Below are positions 6,704-15,366 of a stretch of DNA of 49,630 nucleotides, piece after piece. Both the position numbers and the translations under genes were made by a program. Numbering within the stretch: position 1 is the first letter of the stretch; each line of letters begins with the position of its first letter. Source of the DNA: Paracoccaceae bacterium (GTDB lineage Bacteria; Pseudomonadota; Alphaproteobacteria; Rhodobacterales; Rhodobacteraceae); contig JAKIUB010000021.1 in NCBI GenBank assembly GCA_021647745.1, positions 1 through 49,630 on the forward strand, given 5' to 3'. Below the pieces are notes generated by a model. It made no database searches, had not been told where the DNA came from, and saw nothing but the letters and a program-made list of their open reading frames with translations.

Positions 6704-7408
6704 ATGGCCAAACGCAAATCAGAGCAAGACCACATAAGCGAAGCCAAACGTGCGGTTATATCCGCCGCTCTGCCCCATGTGCTGTTTGATGGTTGGTCAG
6801 ATACCGCGCTTCAGGCTGCGATCACTGATTCGGGCGTGCAGGCTGATCTTGCCAAACGCGCCTTTCCGCGCGGTGCGCTTGATCTGGCGCTGGGCTACCA
6901 CAATCAGGGCGATGCCGATATGCGCGAGGCGATGGCGGCACTTGACCTTGAAGCCATGCGGTACTCAGCCCGCGTGGCCAAGGCGATATCGTTGCGCCTT
7001 GATCTGGCCGATAAAGAGGCGGTTCGTCGTGCTATGGCGTTTTTTGCCTTGCCGCAAAATGCTGCCGAAGGCAGCCGCGCACTCTGGCATACGGCGGATG
7101 CAATATGGGAAAGCCTCGGCGATACTTCGCGCGACTATAACTGGTATACCAAGCGCATGACCTTAAGCGCGGTTTACTCGGCCTGCGTGCTGTTCTGGCT
7201 TGGTGACCAAAGCGAAAACGGGGTGGAAACCGAAGCCTTTATCGAGCGCCGCATCGCCAATGTGATGAGTTTCGAGAAAACCAAGGCCAAATTTCGCAAC
7301 AGCCCTCTTGGTAAAGGGTTTTCAGCCACGTTCGGGAAAATATTAAGCGGGATAAATGCCCCCGAATCTCCGGATGATCTTCCGGGAAAAATACACAAAC
7401 AGGAGTAG
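6704..7408 (+). CDS. COQ9 family ubiquinone biosynthesis protein
   Basis: 234 residues. The segment from about residue 95 to 210 (SLRLDLADKEAVRRAMAFFA, then LWHTADAIWESLGDTSRDYN, then YTKRMTLSAVYSA) matches the COQ9 C-terminal domain, including the Trp/Asp/Thr pattern of DAIWxxxGDTSxDYNxYTKR. The N-terminus has a TetR-like helical stretch, as in eukaryotic COQ9. COQ9 is a lipid-binding partner of the COQ7 demethoxyubiquinone hydroxylase and is restricted to alphaproteobacteria and mitochondria, which supports the taxonomic placement. It is divergent from rpsU, an arrangement common in Rhodobacterales. The next gene starts 4 nt after the stop, so they share a transcript. Confidence 0.9.
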   Translation: MAKRKSEQDHISEAKRAVISAALPHVLFDGWSDTALQAAITDSGVQADLAKRAFPRGALDLALGYHNQGDADMREAMAALDLEAMRYSARVAKAISLRLDLADKEAVRRAMAFFALPQNAAEGSRALWHTADAIWESLGDTSRDYNWYTKRMTLSAVYSACVLFWLGDQSENGVETEAFIERRIANVMSFEKTKAKFRNSPLGKGFSATFGKILSGINAPESPDDLPGKIHKQE

Positions 7409-7411
7409 AAT

Positions 7412-8278
7412 ATGGCGATAGGGAATGACGTCTGGACATGGTTCAAAGGCGACTGGACGCAAGCCAACCTGCCGATACTCGGCTCGGCTGATCATGCCAC
7501 ATGGCAAGGCACGCTGGTCTTTGACGGCGCCCGCCTGTTTGAAGGCTACGCGCCGGATCTTGATCTACATTGCCAGCGCATTGTTCGCTCGGCCGAGGCC
7601 ATGGGCCTTGCCAGCCCCTACACCTCTGCCGAAATCCGCCAGATCATCCAGAATGGCATCCGCCATTTCAAGCGCGGAGTTGATCTCTATCTGCGCCCGA
7701 TGATGTGGTCGACCGAGGGCGGCCCGGGTTTTATTGATGCTGATCCGGACTCGACCGAAATCGCCATCGTGCTGGAAGCGCTGCCAATGTCGACCCCCGG
7801 CCCGTTTTCCCTGACCGTTAGCCCCTATAAGCGCCCGCATCAGGATACCGCTATCACCGAGGCCAAAGCCGCCTGTCTTTACCCCAATAATGGCCGGATA
7901 TTACGCGAGGCCCGCCAGCGCGGCTTTAACAATGCGCTGTCGCTGGATCTGGATGGCTATGTTGCCGAGACCGCCTCGACCAATGCATTTATGGTGAAAG
8001 ACGGTGTATTTTACACCCCCGTGCCCAATGGCACCTTCCTTAATGGCATCACCCGCCAGCGAGTTATCAAGCTGCTGGAGGCGGTCGGCCACGAGGTAGT
8101 TGAAAAGAGTCTGACGGTGGAAGATTTTGCCACTGCCGACGAGATATTCACTACCGGCAATGCCAATAAAGTGCAGGCCGTGAGCCGGTTTGAAACCCGC
8201 GACCTATCCACCGAACAAGGGTTAATGGTCCGGCAACTTTATTGGGATTTTACCCGCTCAAAGCCCGCAATCCGCTGA
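7412..8278 (+). CDS. class IV aminotransferase (branched-chain aminotransferase-like)
   Basis: 288 residues with the fold-type IV PLP pattern: WQGTLVFDGARLFEG near the N-terminus, HCQRIVRS at 53-60, the predicted PLP lysine Lys152 in TEAKAACLYPNN, and the late stretch ETASTNAFMVKDG followed by LNGITRQRVI. Family members include BCAT, D-amino acid transaminase and aminodeoxychorismate lyase. The overall shape and length resemble the BCAT-like proteins annotated as branched-chain aminotransferase in Rhodobacterales, but substrate cannot be read from the sequence. It starts 4 nt after the COQ9 gene and its stop overlaps the next start (TGATG). The cytoplasmic location is clear from the absence of a signal peptide. 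Confidence 0.85.
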   Translation: MAIGNDVWTWFKGDWTQANLPILGSADHATWQGTLVFDGARLFEGYAPDLDLHCQRIVRSAEAMGLASPYTSAEIRQIIQNGIRHFKRGVDLYLRPMMWSTEGGPGFIDADPDSTEIAIVLEALPMSTPGPFSLTVSPYKRPHQDTAITEAKAACLYPNNGRILREARQRGFNNALSLDLDGYVAETASTNAFMVKDGVFYTPVPNGTFLNGITRQRVIKLLEAVGHEVVEKSLTVEDFATADEIFTTGNANKVQAVSRFETRDLSTEQGLMVRQLYWDFTRSKPAIR

Positions 8279-9258
8279 TGCGCGCCATTGAAATCACCAA
8301 GCCTGGCGGGCCGGAGGTGCTGGCCCTGTGCGAGCGCCCGCGCCCCGCGCCGATGCATGAAGAGATTTTGATCGGGATAGAGGCAGCCGGTGTCAACAGG
8401 CCGGATGCGCTGCAACGTGCCGGTGCCTATGACCCGCCCAAGGGCGCCAGCGATCTGCCAGGGCTGGAAGCTGCCGGCGAAGTGGTGGCTGTCGGGGCCG
8501 GAGTCCATCGCTGGCAGGTGGGAGACAGGGTTTGCGCCCTGTTGCCCGGCGGCGGCTATGCCGAATATGCCACCACCCATCAGGATCATGCGCTGCGGGT
8601 TCCCAAGGGGTTGTCCATGTTACAGGCGGCAGCGCTGCCCGAGACATTCTTCACCGTTTGGAGCACGGTTTTTATGCGCGGGCGGCTGCGGGCGGGCGAA
8701 ACCTTTTTGGTGCATGGCGGCAGCTCCGGGATCGGCACGGTCGCGATCCAACTCGCCCGTGCGCTGGGTGCGCGGGTATTTACCACAGCCGGAAATGATG
8801 AAAAATGTGCGCTATGTGAACGCCTCGGCGCCGAAGTGGCGATCAACTATAAAACACAGGATTATGTCAAAGAGATCAAACGCCTTACTGATGGTAAAGG
8901 GGTTGATCTGATTCTGGATATGGTCGGCGGCAGTTACATTTCGCGCAACATCCGCACGCTGGCGATGGATGGGCGACTGGTGATGATCGCCTTTCTGGAT
9001 GGGCCAAAGGCAGAGCTGAACTTTGCCCATATCATGATGAAACGGCTCGAGGTTACCGGCGCCACCCTGCGTCCGCAATCGGACCAGTCCAAAGCCGAAA
9101 TAGCCGCAGCCCTACGCGACCGGGTATGGCCGATGCTGGATACTGGGCAGATCGCGCCGGTAATGGACCGGGTTTTTCCGCTGGAAGATGCCGCAAAAGC
9201 GCATGCCCGCATCGAGAGCGCGGGGCATATGGGCAAAATTGTCTTGACCCTTGGCTAA
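8278..9258 (+). CDS. NAD(P)H:quinone oxidoreductase, zeta-crystallin/QOR-type MDR enzyme
   Basis: 326 residues starting MRAIEITKPGGPEVLAL. It has the zinc-free QOR signature: VNRPDALQRAG near residue 40, PGLEAAGEV at about 62, and the nucleotide-binding motif VHGGSSGIGTVAIQLA at about 145-160. QOR enzymes reduce quinones by one electron from NADPH or act on enones. The ATG at 8278 overlaps the aminotransferase stop, so it is the third gene of the COQ9 operon. An in-frame ATG at 8242 lies within the previous gene and adds a non-conserved extension. Association with a COQ9 gene suggests, but does not prove, a quinone substrate. Confidence 0.9.
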   Translation: MRAIEITKPGGPEVLALCERPRPAPMHEEILIGIEAAGVNRPDALQRAGAYDPPKGASDLPGLEAAGEVVAVGAGVHRWQVGDRVCALLPGGGYAEYATTHQDHALRVPKGLSMLQAAALPETFFTVWSTVFMRGRLRAGETFLVHGGSSGIGTVAIQLARALGARVFTTAGNDEKCALCERLGAEVAINYKTQDYVKEIKRLTDGKGVDLILDMVGGSYISRNIRTLAMDGRLVMIAFLDGPKAELNFAHIMMKRLEVTGATLRPQSDQSKAEIAAALRDRVWPMLDTGQIAPVMDRVFPLEDAAKAHARIESAGHMGKIVLTLG

Positions 9259-9328
9259 ATGCACGCGGTTTTTTTATCCGAGAAATAAAGATATTTCAAA
9301 CAGAGGCCCTGCTTGCCACATTGCAGGC

Positions 9329-9357
9329 TTGCTATTTTTTTCCTGCACCCTTATATA
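9329..9357 (+). promoter_or_regulatory. candidate promoter of the rimP-nusA-infB operon
   Basis: TTGCTA (9329-9334), a 17-bp spacer containing a T-run, then TATATA (9352-9357). Transcription would start near 9364, giving an 86-nt leader that contains the hairpin at 9409-9431. Confidence 0.45.
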
Positions 9358-9408
9358 AGCATCAACAGCGGTCGTTGAGGTCCAAACTTGACAACCACCG
9401 GATTTTTG

Positions 9409-9431
9409 ACGGGCCGCGCGCCCGTTTTTTT
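9409..9431 (+). terminator. leader terminator/attenuator upstream of rimP
   Basis: ACGGGC (9409-9414) and GCCCGT (9420-9425) form a perfect 6-bp G+C-rich stem with a CGCGC loop, followed by seven T. It stands 19 nt before the rimP start and downstream of the best promoter match, so most operon transcripts must read through it. Confidence 0.7.
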
Positions 9432-9449
9432 GTGCCTGAAAGGCGAACC

Positions 9450-10016
9450 ATGTCTGATCTGATTGCCTCTTCTGCCATTGACCGGCGACTGGCTGATATT
9501 GTCACCCCCGTGATCGAGGGGCTGGGCTATGAGCTGGTGCGCATCCGCCTGATGAGCGGCAAGCGTATTATCCTGCAAATTATGGCGGATAAGCCAGAGG
9601 GCGGGATTGTGGTTGATGATTGCGCCAAAATCTCGCTGGCGGTTTCTGCCACGCTTGATGTCGAGGATCCGATCGAGGATGAATACGCGCTCGAGGTTTC
9701 CTCCCCCGGCATTGACCGCCCGCTGACCCGGCTGAAGGATTTCGAGACGTTCAGTGGCTATCAGGTCAAGCTGATGACCCATAATCTTATTGAGGGCCGC
9801 AAGCGCTTTGCCGGTGAGCTGCGGGGCGTTGAGAATGATGAGATATTGATCGAAATTGCCGAGGGCACCATCGGCTTGCAGTTTGACTGGCTGAGTGAGG
9901 CCAAGCTGCTGCTCACCGACGAGTTGATTGCCGAGAGCCTGAAGGCTCGCAAAGATGCCGGTGTGATCAAAGAAGAATTTGACGAGGTGGATACCTCGGA
10001 AACGACAGAGGACTGA
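9450..10016 (+). CDS. rimP: ribosome maturation factor RimP
   Basis: 188 residues from MSDLIASSAIDRRLADIV. The N-terminal alpha/beta domain includes PVIEGLGYELVRIRL and the DCAKISLAVSATLDVEDPI segment; the hallmark YALEVSSPGIDRPL lies at about residues 76-89; the C-terminal part is an SH3-like barrel ending in an acidic tail. RimP helps assemble the 30S subunit, acting early on the 16S 3' domain. Frames reading further upstream exist to 9126 but would cross the leader hairpin and the previous gene, so the ATG at 9450 is chosen. nusA starts 4 nt after the stop. Confidence 0.95.
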   Translation: MSDLIASSAIDRRLADIVTPVIEGLGYELVRIRLMSGKRIILQIMADKPEGGIVVDDCAKISLAVSATLDVEDPIEDEYALEVSSPGIDRPLTRLKDFETFSGYQVKLMTHNLIEGRKRFAGELRGVENDEILIEIAEGTIGLQFDWLSEAKLLLTDELIAESLKARKDAGVIKEEFDEVDTSETTED

Positions 10017-10019
10017 AAA

Positions 10020-11654
10020 ATGGCTATTACCAGTGCAAACCGCCTAGAGCTATTGCAGATCGCCGAGGCCGTGGCCCGCGAAAAGATGATCGAACCCAAC
10101 CTTGTGATCGAGGCCATGGAAGACAGTCTCGGCAAGGCCGCCAAATCCCGCTACGGGGCGGAATACGACATTCGTGCCCATATCGACCGCAAAACCGGCG
10201 AGCTGAGCATGGAGCGCTGCCGCACCGTGGTGCCGGACGAGGAATATGAAAACACCTTCACCGAGCTGACATTGGAAGACGCTCGCGAGATAGATCCGGA
10301 AGCCGAGATCGGCGCCGTGCTGTCTGACGCCTTGCCGCCAATGGATTTTGGCCGCATTGCCGCGCAATCCGCCAAGCAGGTGATCATGCAAAAGGTGCGC
10401 GAGGCCGAACGCGAGCGCCAATTCGACGAATTCAAGGACCGCGTGGGCGAGATCATCAACGGTATCGTCAAGCGCGTGGAATATGGCAATGTGATTGTCG
10501 ATGTGGGCCGTGGCGAGGCAGTTTTGCGCCGCGACCAGCTGATCAACCGCGAGCCTTTCCGCACTGGAGACCGGGTGCGCGCCTATATCCGTGATGTGCG
10601 CGAGGAGGTTCGTGGTCCGCAGATTTTTCTTTCCCGCACCGCGCCGGAATTCCTTGCCGAGCTGTTCAAAATGGAAGTGCCTGAAATTTACGACGGTATT
10701 ATCGAAATCAAGGCCGTGGCCCGTGATCCTGGCTCACGCGCCAAAATCGGTGTTATCTCGAATGATAATTCGATTGATCCGGTTGGAGCTTGCGTCGGTA
10801 TGCGCGGCTCGCGGGTTCAGGCGGTTGTTTCCGAGCTTCAGGGCGAGAAAATCGACATTATTCCATGGAATGAAGATGCACCGACCTTCTTGGTGAATGC
10901 ACTGCAACCCGCCGAAGTGTCAAAAGTTATTCTGGATGACGAGGCCGAGCGCATCGAGGTGATTGTGCCCGACGAGCAGCTCAGCCTTGCCATTGGCCGG
11001 CGCGGCCAAAACGTGCGCCTTGCCAGCCAGCTTACCGGCTTTGACATTGATATCATGACCGAAAGCGACGAAAGCGAGCGCCGTCAGGCTGAATTTGCCG
11101 CCAACACCAAGGTATTTATGGATGCGCTCAATGTAGATGAGCTGGTGGCGCAGTTGCTGGCCTCCGAGGGGTTCAGCACGCTTGAGGAAGTCGCTTATGT
11201 CGAAGCTGACGAGTTGATGGGCATTGACGGGTTTGACGAAGAAACCGTTGAGGAGCTGCAAGCCCGCGCCCGTGAAAGCATCGACGAGCAAAACGCCAAA
11301 TTTATCGAGAAAGCCCGCGAGTTGGGTGTTGAGCAGAGCCTGTTTGACTATGAGGGCCTAACTCCGCAAATGTTTGTGGCACTGGCCGAAGACGGCATCA
11401 AAACACTTGAGGAGTTCGCTCAATGCGCCGACTGGGAGCTGGCGGGCGGCTATACCACCGTTGACGGCCAGCGGGTCAAAGACGACGGTTTGCTTGAGAA
11501 ATTCGATGTCGGCCTTGAAGAAGCACAAACGCTGGTGATGACCGCGCGGGTAATGCTGGGCTGGATCACGCAAGAAGAACTGGATGCGCAAAACGCTCCC
11601 GATGAACCGGAAGCTGAAGACGGTGAAGAAGCAACACCGGAGGCCGAGGCTTAA
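10020..11654 (+). CDS. nusA: transcription termination/antitermination factor NusA
   Basis: 544 residues. The N-terminal RNA polymerase-binding domain (to about 125) is followed by an S1 domain (about 135-200, with NGIVKRVEYGNVIVDVG), two KH domains (about 230-345, with GACVGMRGSRVQAVVSELQG and SLAIGRRGQNVRLAS), and two C-terminal helix-hairpin-helix-like acidic repeats (about 365-520). The acidic tail ends EDGEEATPEAEA. NusA modulates pausing, Rho-dependent and intrinsic termination. Because it sits behind a leader hairpin (9409-9431), autoregulation through that site is possible. The order rimP-nusA-ylxR-infB is conserved in bacteria. Confidence 0.97.
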   Translation: MAITSANRLELLQIAEAVAREKMIEPNLVIEAMEDSLGKAAKSRYGAEYDIRAHIDRKTGELSMERCRTVVPDEEYENTFTELTLEDAREIDPEAEIGAVLSDALPPMDFGRIAAQSAKQVIMQKVREAERERQFDEFKDRVGEIINGIVKRVEYGNVIVDVGRGEAVLRRDQLINREPFRTGDRVRAYIRDVREEVRGPQIFLSRTAPEFLAELFKMEVPEIYDGIIEIKAVARDPGSRAKIGVISNDNSIDPVGACVGMRGSRVQAVVSELQGEKIDIIPWNEDAPTFLVNALQPAEVSKVILDDEAERIEVIVPDEQLSLAIGRRGQNVRLASQLTGFDIDIMTESDESERRQAEFAANTKVFMDALNVDELVAQLLASEGFSTLEEVAYVEADELMGIDGFDEETVEELQARARESIDEQNAKFIEKARELGVEQSLFDYEGLTPQMFVALAEDGIKTLEEFAQCADWELAGGYTTVDGQRVKDDGLLEKFDVGLEEAQTLVMTARVMLGWITQEELDAQNAPDEPEAEDGEEATPEAEA

Positions 11655-11675
11655 TGCGAGCCTCGGAAACTGGAT

Positions 11676-12272
11676 ATGACGCGCGGTGGGCACCCAAAAG
11701 ACCGAAGTGAAGCGAGACGCAAATGTATTGTGTCTGGTGAGGTCTGTCCTGTTGAAGGGTTGATCCGGTTTGTGGTTGGCCCAGAGGCTAAAATATATCC
11801 GGACCTCGGGCAAAAGCTGCCCGGGCGTGGCATTTGGGTGAAGGCCGAGCGTGGTGCTATTGAAAAAGCCGTGCAAAAGGGGCTATTCTCACGCAGTGCC
11901 AAGACTCGGGTGCAGGCCGATGCTGATCTTGCCGATCAGATAGAGGCGTTGTTACATCTACGCTTGGTGCAGTCGATAGCGATGGCGCGCAAGGCAGGCC
12001 GCGCACTTTGCGGGCTGGAAAAGGTAAAAGCGGCGCTGGTTTCAGGTGATGCAGATGTGCTTTTACAGGCCAGTGATGGTTCTGAACGCGGAAAAACAGC
12101 GCTCAGGCCGCCAAATGGTGAAGATTCTTGGATTCAGGCGCTTTCCGGTGCCGAATTGGGTTTGGCATTTGGGCGAGATAATGTGATACATGCGGCGATA
12201 TTGTCTGGCGGGTTCACGGATCGAGTCCTTTTTGAAGCGAAGCGCTTACAGGCGCTTGGTAAAACGGTATGA
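11676..12272 (+). CDS. RNA-binding protein with fused YlxR and L7Ae-like domains
   Basis: 198 residues. The first 85 carry the YlxR (DUF448) signature RKCIVSGEVCPVEGLIRFVV followed by LPGRGIWV; the remainder, from about residue 90, looks like the L7Ae/L30e fold (SIAMARKAGRALCGLEKVKA, then a late VIHAAILSGGFTDRVLFE). In Firmicutes the two domains are separate neighbouring genes between nusA and infB (ylxR and ylxQ); the fused form is usual in alphaproteobacteria. Both domains bind RNA. The gene starts 22 nt after nusA. An alternative ATG at 11654 is in another frame and is not used. Its cellular role remains only loosely defined. Confidence 0.9.
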   Translation: MTRGGHPKDRSEARRKCIVSGEVCPVEGLIRFVVGPEAKIYPDLGQKLPGRGIWVKAERGAIEKAVQKGLFSRSAKTRVQADADLADQIEALLHLRLVQSIAMARKAGRALCGLEKVKAALVSGDADVLLQASDGSERGKTALRPPNGEDSWIQALSGAELGLAFGRDNVIHAAILSGGFTDRVLFEAKRLQALGKTV

Positions 12273-12299
12273 TTGACCCTCGGGTCGGACAGGTATAAA
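12273..12299 (+). promoter_or_regulatory. candidate internal promoter before infB
   Basis: TTGACC (12273-12278), a 15-bp spacer holding the dyad GACCC-TC-GGGTC, then TATAAA (12294-12299). The hexamers are good but the spacer is short. It would allow infB expression apart from the upstream genes. Confidence 0.35.
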
Positions 12300-12333
12300 T
12301 GCCACGCAAGGGCGCGGCGTTGAAAGGTGAAGA

Positions 12334-14862
12334 ATGAGCGATACGACAAATAACGACGGTAAAAAGCCATTGGGCTTAAGGGGCGCGACTGTGCGGCAGA
12401 AGTTTTCGCACGGGCGGACCAAAAACGTCGTGGTCGAACGGAAAAACAAACGCGTGTTTACGCCAAAACCCGCTGGCAGCGGTGGCAAGCCCGGTGGCCA
12501 AAAGGCGGCGGGCAGCTATTTGTCTGACGTCGAGATGGCCCGGCGCAAAAAAGCGCTGGAAGCCGCGCGTGCCATGGAAACCGAGCGCGCCGCAAAAGAG
12601 TTGGCGCAATCCGAAGCCCGTGAAGGCGAGCGCGTCAAGCGTCGCGCCGAAAAAGATGCCGCCGTGCGCGAGGTTGAAGAGGCCAAGATCCGTGCCGAAC
12701 GGCTGGCTGAAGAAGCCAAGGAAAAAGCAGAGGCTGAAGCAGCCGAGACCAAGGCCAACAAAAAATCTGTCAGCGGTGCCGCGCGCCCCAAGCTGCGTAC
12801 ACCAACGCCTGCCAACGCAGCCGATCCTGCCGAGGCACAGGTTGCCGGCGCGCGCGCCGAAGCTGGCCGCGTGGCCCCCAACAAAAACCTGAAACCGGCG
12901 GCCAAGCCTGCCGATGATCGCAACAAGCAAACCCGCAACACCAAAGGCGGCGGCAATGATCGCCGTCGTTCGGGCAAGCTGACCATCAACCAGGCCCTTG
13001 GCGGCGGTGGCAACCGTCAGCGCTCCATGGCTGCGATCAAGCGCCGCCAAGCGCGCGACAAGCGCAAGATGATGGGCGGCCCGATCGAGCACGAAAAGGT
13101 TTACCGCGACGTGCAGGTGCCTGACGCGATCACCGTGCAGGAACTCGCCAACCGGATGACCGAGCGTGTGGCTGAAGTGGTGAAAGCCCTGATGAATAAT
13201 GGCATTATGGCCACGCAAAACCAAACCATCGACCATGAAACCGCCCAGCTGATCGTGGAAGAATTTGGCCATAAAGTGGTGCGGGTATCTGATGCGGCGG
13301 TTGAAGATATTCTGGCGTCGGAATCCGAGGCTGACGAGGTGAACCTGCAAACGCGCCCCCCTGTGATTACCATCATGGGCCATGTGGACCACGGTAAAAC
13401 CTCGCTTCTGGATGCGATTCGCAAAACCAATGTGGTGAAGGGCGAAGCCGGCGGCATTACCCAGCATATCGGCGCTTACCAGATCAAGCTGGACAGTGGC
13501 GAAGTGATGAGCTTCCTCGATACGCCGGGCCACGCGGCCTTTACCTCCATGCGCTCTCGCGGCGCGCAGGTAACGGATATCGTGGTGCTGGTTGTGGCGG
13601 CGGATGACAGTGTTATGCCGCAAACCATCGAGGCGATTAACCACGCCCACGCAGCCGAAGTGCCGCTGATTGTGGCGATCAACAAAATGGACCGCGAAGG
13701 GGCGGATGCCACACGTGTTCGCACAGAATTGTTGCAGCATAACGTGGTGGTGGAAGCCATGTCCGGCGACGTGCTGGATGTGGAAGTTTCTGCGATCACG
13801 GGTCAAGGCCTTGATAAATTACTGGAAAACATCGCACTGCAAGCTGAATTGCTGGAGCTGAAAGCCAATCCTGATCGCCCTGCCGAGGGCGCTGTGATCG
13901 AGGCCAAGCTGGATGTTGGCCGTGGCCCTGTGGCCACTGTGCTGGTGCAAAAAGGCACGCTGAAGCGCGGCGATATTTTTGTGGTTGGCGAGCAATGGGG
14001 CAAAGTGCGCGCCTTGATCGACGACCAAGGCAACCGGATCGAAGAAGCAGGCCCGTCCGTGCCCGTCGAGGTGCTTGGTCTGAATGGCTCGCCCGAAGCG
14101 GGTGATGTGCTGAACGTGGTGCCAGACGAGGCCCGCGCCCGCGAAATCGCGGAATATCGCGCGCATGTAGCCAAGGATAAAAAGGCGGCTGCCGGTGCCG
14201 GTGTTTCGCTGGATCAGCTTTTAGCCAATGCCAAGGCCGACCAGAGCGTATCCGAGCTGCCGATCGTGCTTAAAGCCGATGTGCAAGGCTCTGCCGAAGC
14301 CATCGTGCAGGCCTGCGAGAAAATTGGCAATGACGAGGTCCGCGTGCGGGTGCTGCATTCCGGCGTTGGCGCGATCACCGAATCAGACGTGACATTGGCC
14401 GAGGCCTCCGGCGCGCCGATTATCGGCTTTAATGTCCGCGCCAATAGCCAAGCGCGCAACACCGCCAACCAGAAGGGGGTCGAAATTCGTTATTATTCGA
14501 TCATCTATGATCTGGTTGACGATATCAAAGCGGCAGCCTCTGGCCTGCTATCGCCCGAGGTCAAGGAAACCTTTATCGGTTATGCCAAAATCAAAGAGGT
14601 GTTCAAAATCACCGGCACCGGCAAAATCGCCGGTTGCGAGGTCACCGAAGGGGTGGCGCGTCGCTCGGCCGGTGTTCGTTTGCTGCGTGACAACGTGGTT
14701 ATCCACGAGGGCAAGCTGAAAACGCTGAAGCGGCATAAAGACGAGGTCAAAGAAGTGCAGTCCGGTCAGGAATGTGGCATGGCGTTTGAAAATTACGAAG
14801 ATATCCGCGCCGATGATGTGATCGAGATATTCACCACCGAGGAGCTGGAGCGCTCGCTTTAG
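12334..14862 (+). CDS. infB: translation initiation factor IF-2
   Basis: 842 residues. After a short basic start (PLGLRGATVRQKFSHGRTKN) comes a long Ala/Lys/Glu/Arg-rich linker (about 65-230) with coiled-coil character, then the G domain: GHVDHGKT at 349-356, DTPGH at 396-400, NKMD at 450-453. The beta-barrel and C-terminal initiator-tRNA-binding domains follow. IF-2 brings formyl-Met-tRNA to the 30S subunit and promotes subunit joining with GTP hydrolysis. It starts 61 nt after the ylxR-type gene. The long linker drives long antisense open frames on the other strand, which are not genes. Confidence 0.98.
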   Translation: MSDTTNNDGKKPLGLRGATVRQKFSHGRTKNVVVERKNKRVFTPKPAGSGGKPGGQKAAGSYLSDVEMARRKKALEAARAMETERAAKELAQSEAREGERVKRRAEKDAAVREVEEAKIRAERLAEEAKEKAEAEAAETKANKKSVSGAARPKLRTPTPANAADPAEAQVAGARAEAGRVAPNKNLKPAAKPADDRNKQTRNTKGGGNDRRRSGKLTINQALGGGGNRQRSMAAIKRRQARDKRKMMGGPIEHEKVYRDVQVPDAITVQELANRMTERVAEVVKALMNNGIMATQNQTIDHETAQLIVEEFGHKVVRVSDAAVEDILASESEADEVNLQTRPPVITIMGHVDHGKTSLLDAIRKTNVVKGEAGGITQHIGAYQIKLDSGEVMSFLDTPGHAAFTSMRSRGAQVTDIVVLVVAADDSVMPQTIEAINHAHAAEVPLIVAINKMDREGADATRVRTELLQHNVVVEAMSGDVLDVEVSAITGQGLDKLLENIALQAELLELKANPDRPAEGAVIEAKLDVGRGPVATVLVQKGTLKRGDIFVVGEQWGKVRALIDDQGNRIEEAGPSVPVEVLGLNGSPEAGDVLNVVPDEARAREIAEYRAHVAKDKKAAAGAGVSLDQLLANAKADQSVSELPIVLKADVQGSAEAIVQACEKIGNDEVRVRVLHSGVGAITESDVTLAEASGAPIIGFNVRANSQARNTANQKGVEIRYYSIIYDLVDDIKAAASGLLSPEVKETFIGYAKIKEVFKITGTGKIAGCEVTEGVARRSAGVRLLRDNVVIHEGKLKTLKRHKDEVKEVQSGQECGMAFENYEDIRADDVIEIFTTEELERSL

Positions 14863-14905
14863 GCGCGTGGGCTGCGGTTTCGCAAGGATTGACATAAATA
14901 AATAG

Positions 14906-14933
14906 TTGCGCGTGGGCGGGGTTCGAATAGAAT
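14906..14933 (+). promoter_or_regulatory. candidate promoter directly at the start of the 14941 gene
   Basis: TTGCGC (14906-14911), a 16-bp spacer, then TAGAAT (14928-14933), only 7 nt before the ATG. No Shine-Dalgarno sequence is visible, so the transcript could be leaderless. A perfect TTGACA at 14889-14894 has no matching -10 at proper distance. Confidence 0.35.
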
Positions 14934-14940
14934 TCCGCCC

Positions 14941-15366
14941 ATGCCTGTCTGGATCACATTAATCATTGTTATCGCCGGAATTTCCGGCATCGTGGCGCTG
15001 GTTCATTTTACCGGCGGCTCTGTCCGCGCGCGGCTGGAAAGCAAGGCCGGCGCGTTAAAAACATGGCTGGCGCAATTTCCCGACCACCCCGCCACCGGTG
15101 CGCTGCTGGAGCCAACTGGCCATGCCGCGCTGATTGATCTTGAAGATGGCCGCACCGGAATTTTATGGGCAATGGGGCGCGGCGCGGCCGGGCGGGTGCT
15201 ACAAGGCGGCGCGTTACAGGTGCGCGGCGCGCGGTTGCGCATTGATCTGGCTGATTTTACCGCCCCGCATATTGACGTGGTGATCAAAGACGAGCCGGTG
15301 CGCCGGATCTGGGCCGAGGCGCTGGAAGCCGCGTTGACCAAAGGGGATGAAAATGAACTTTCCTGA
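14941..15366 (+). CDS. unrecognised membrane-anchored protein
   Basis: 141 residues; I do not recognise the family. Residues 3-25 form one hydrophobic helix (VWITLIIVIAGISGIVALVH), so the product is probably anchored in the inner membrane. The rest is a small soluble part with alternating hydrophobic strands and several Gly-Arg turns (DLEDGRTGILWAMGRGAAGR, then VRGARLRIDLADF), which suggests a beta-rich fold. Codon use matches the neighbours. The last 14 nt overlap the start of the sterol-desaturase-family gene, so the two are co-translated and may work together at the membrane. No catalytic motif is visible. Confidence 0.75.
   Translation: MPVWITLIIVIAGISGIVALVHFTGGSVRARLESKAGALKTWLAQFPDHPATGALLEPTGHAALIDLEDGRTGILWAMGRGAAGRVLQGGALQVRGARLRIDLADFTAPHIDVVIKDEPVRRIWAEALEAALTKGDENELS

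Noticed and set aside
12376..13806. A 476-codon open frame on the minus strand inside infB
   Set aside because: It is the antisense of the Ala/Lys/Glu-rich linker and G domain; its His/Phe/Gly-rich composition is typical of a shadow frame, and infB is certain.
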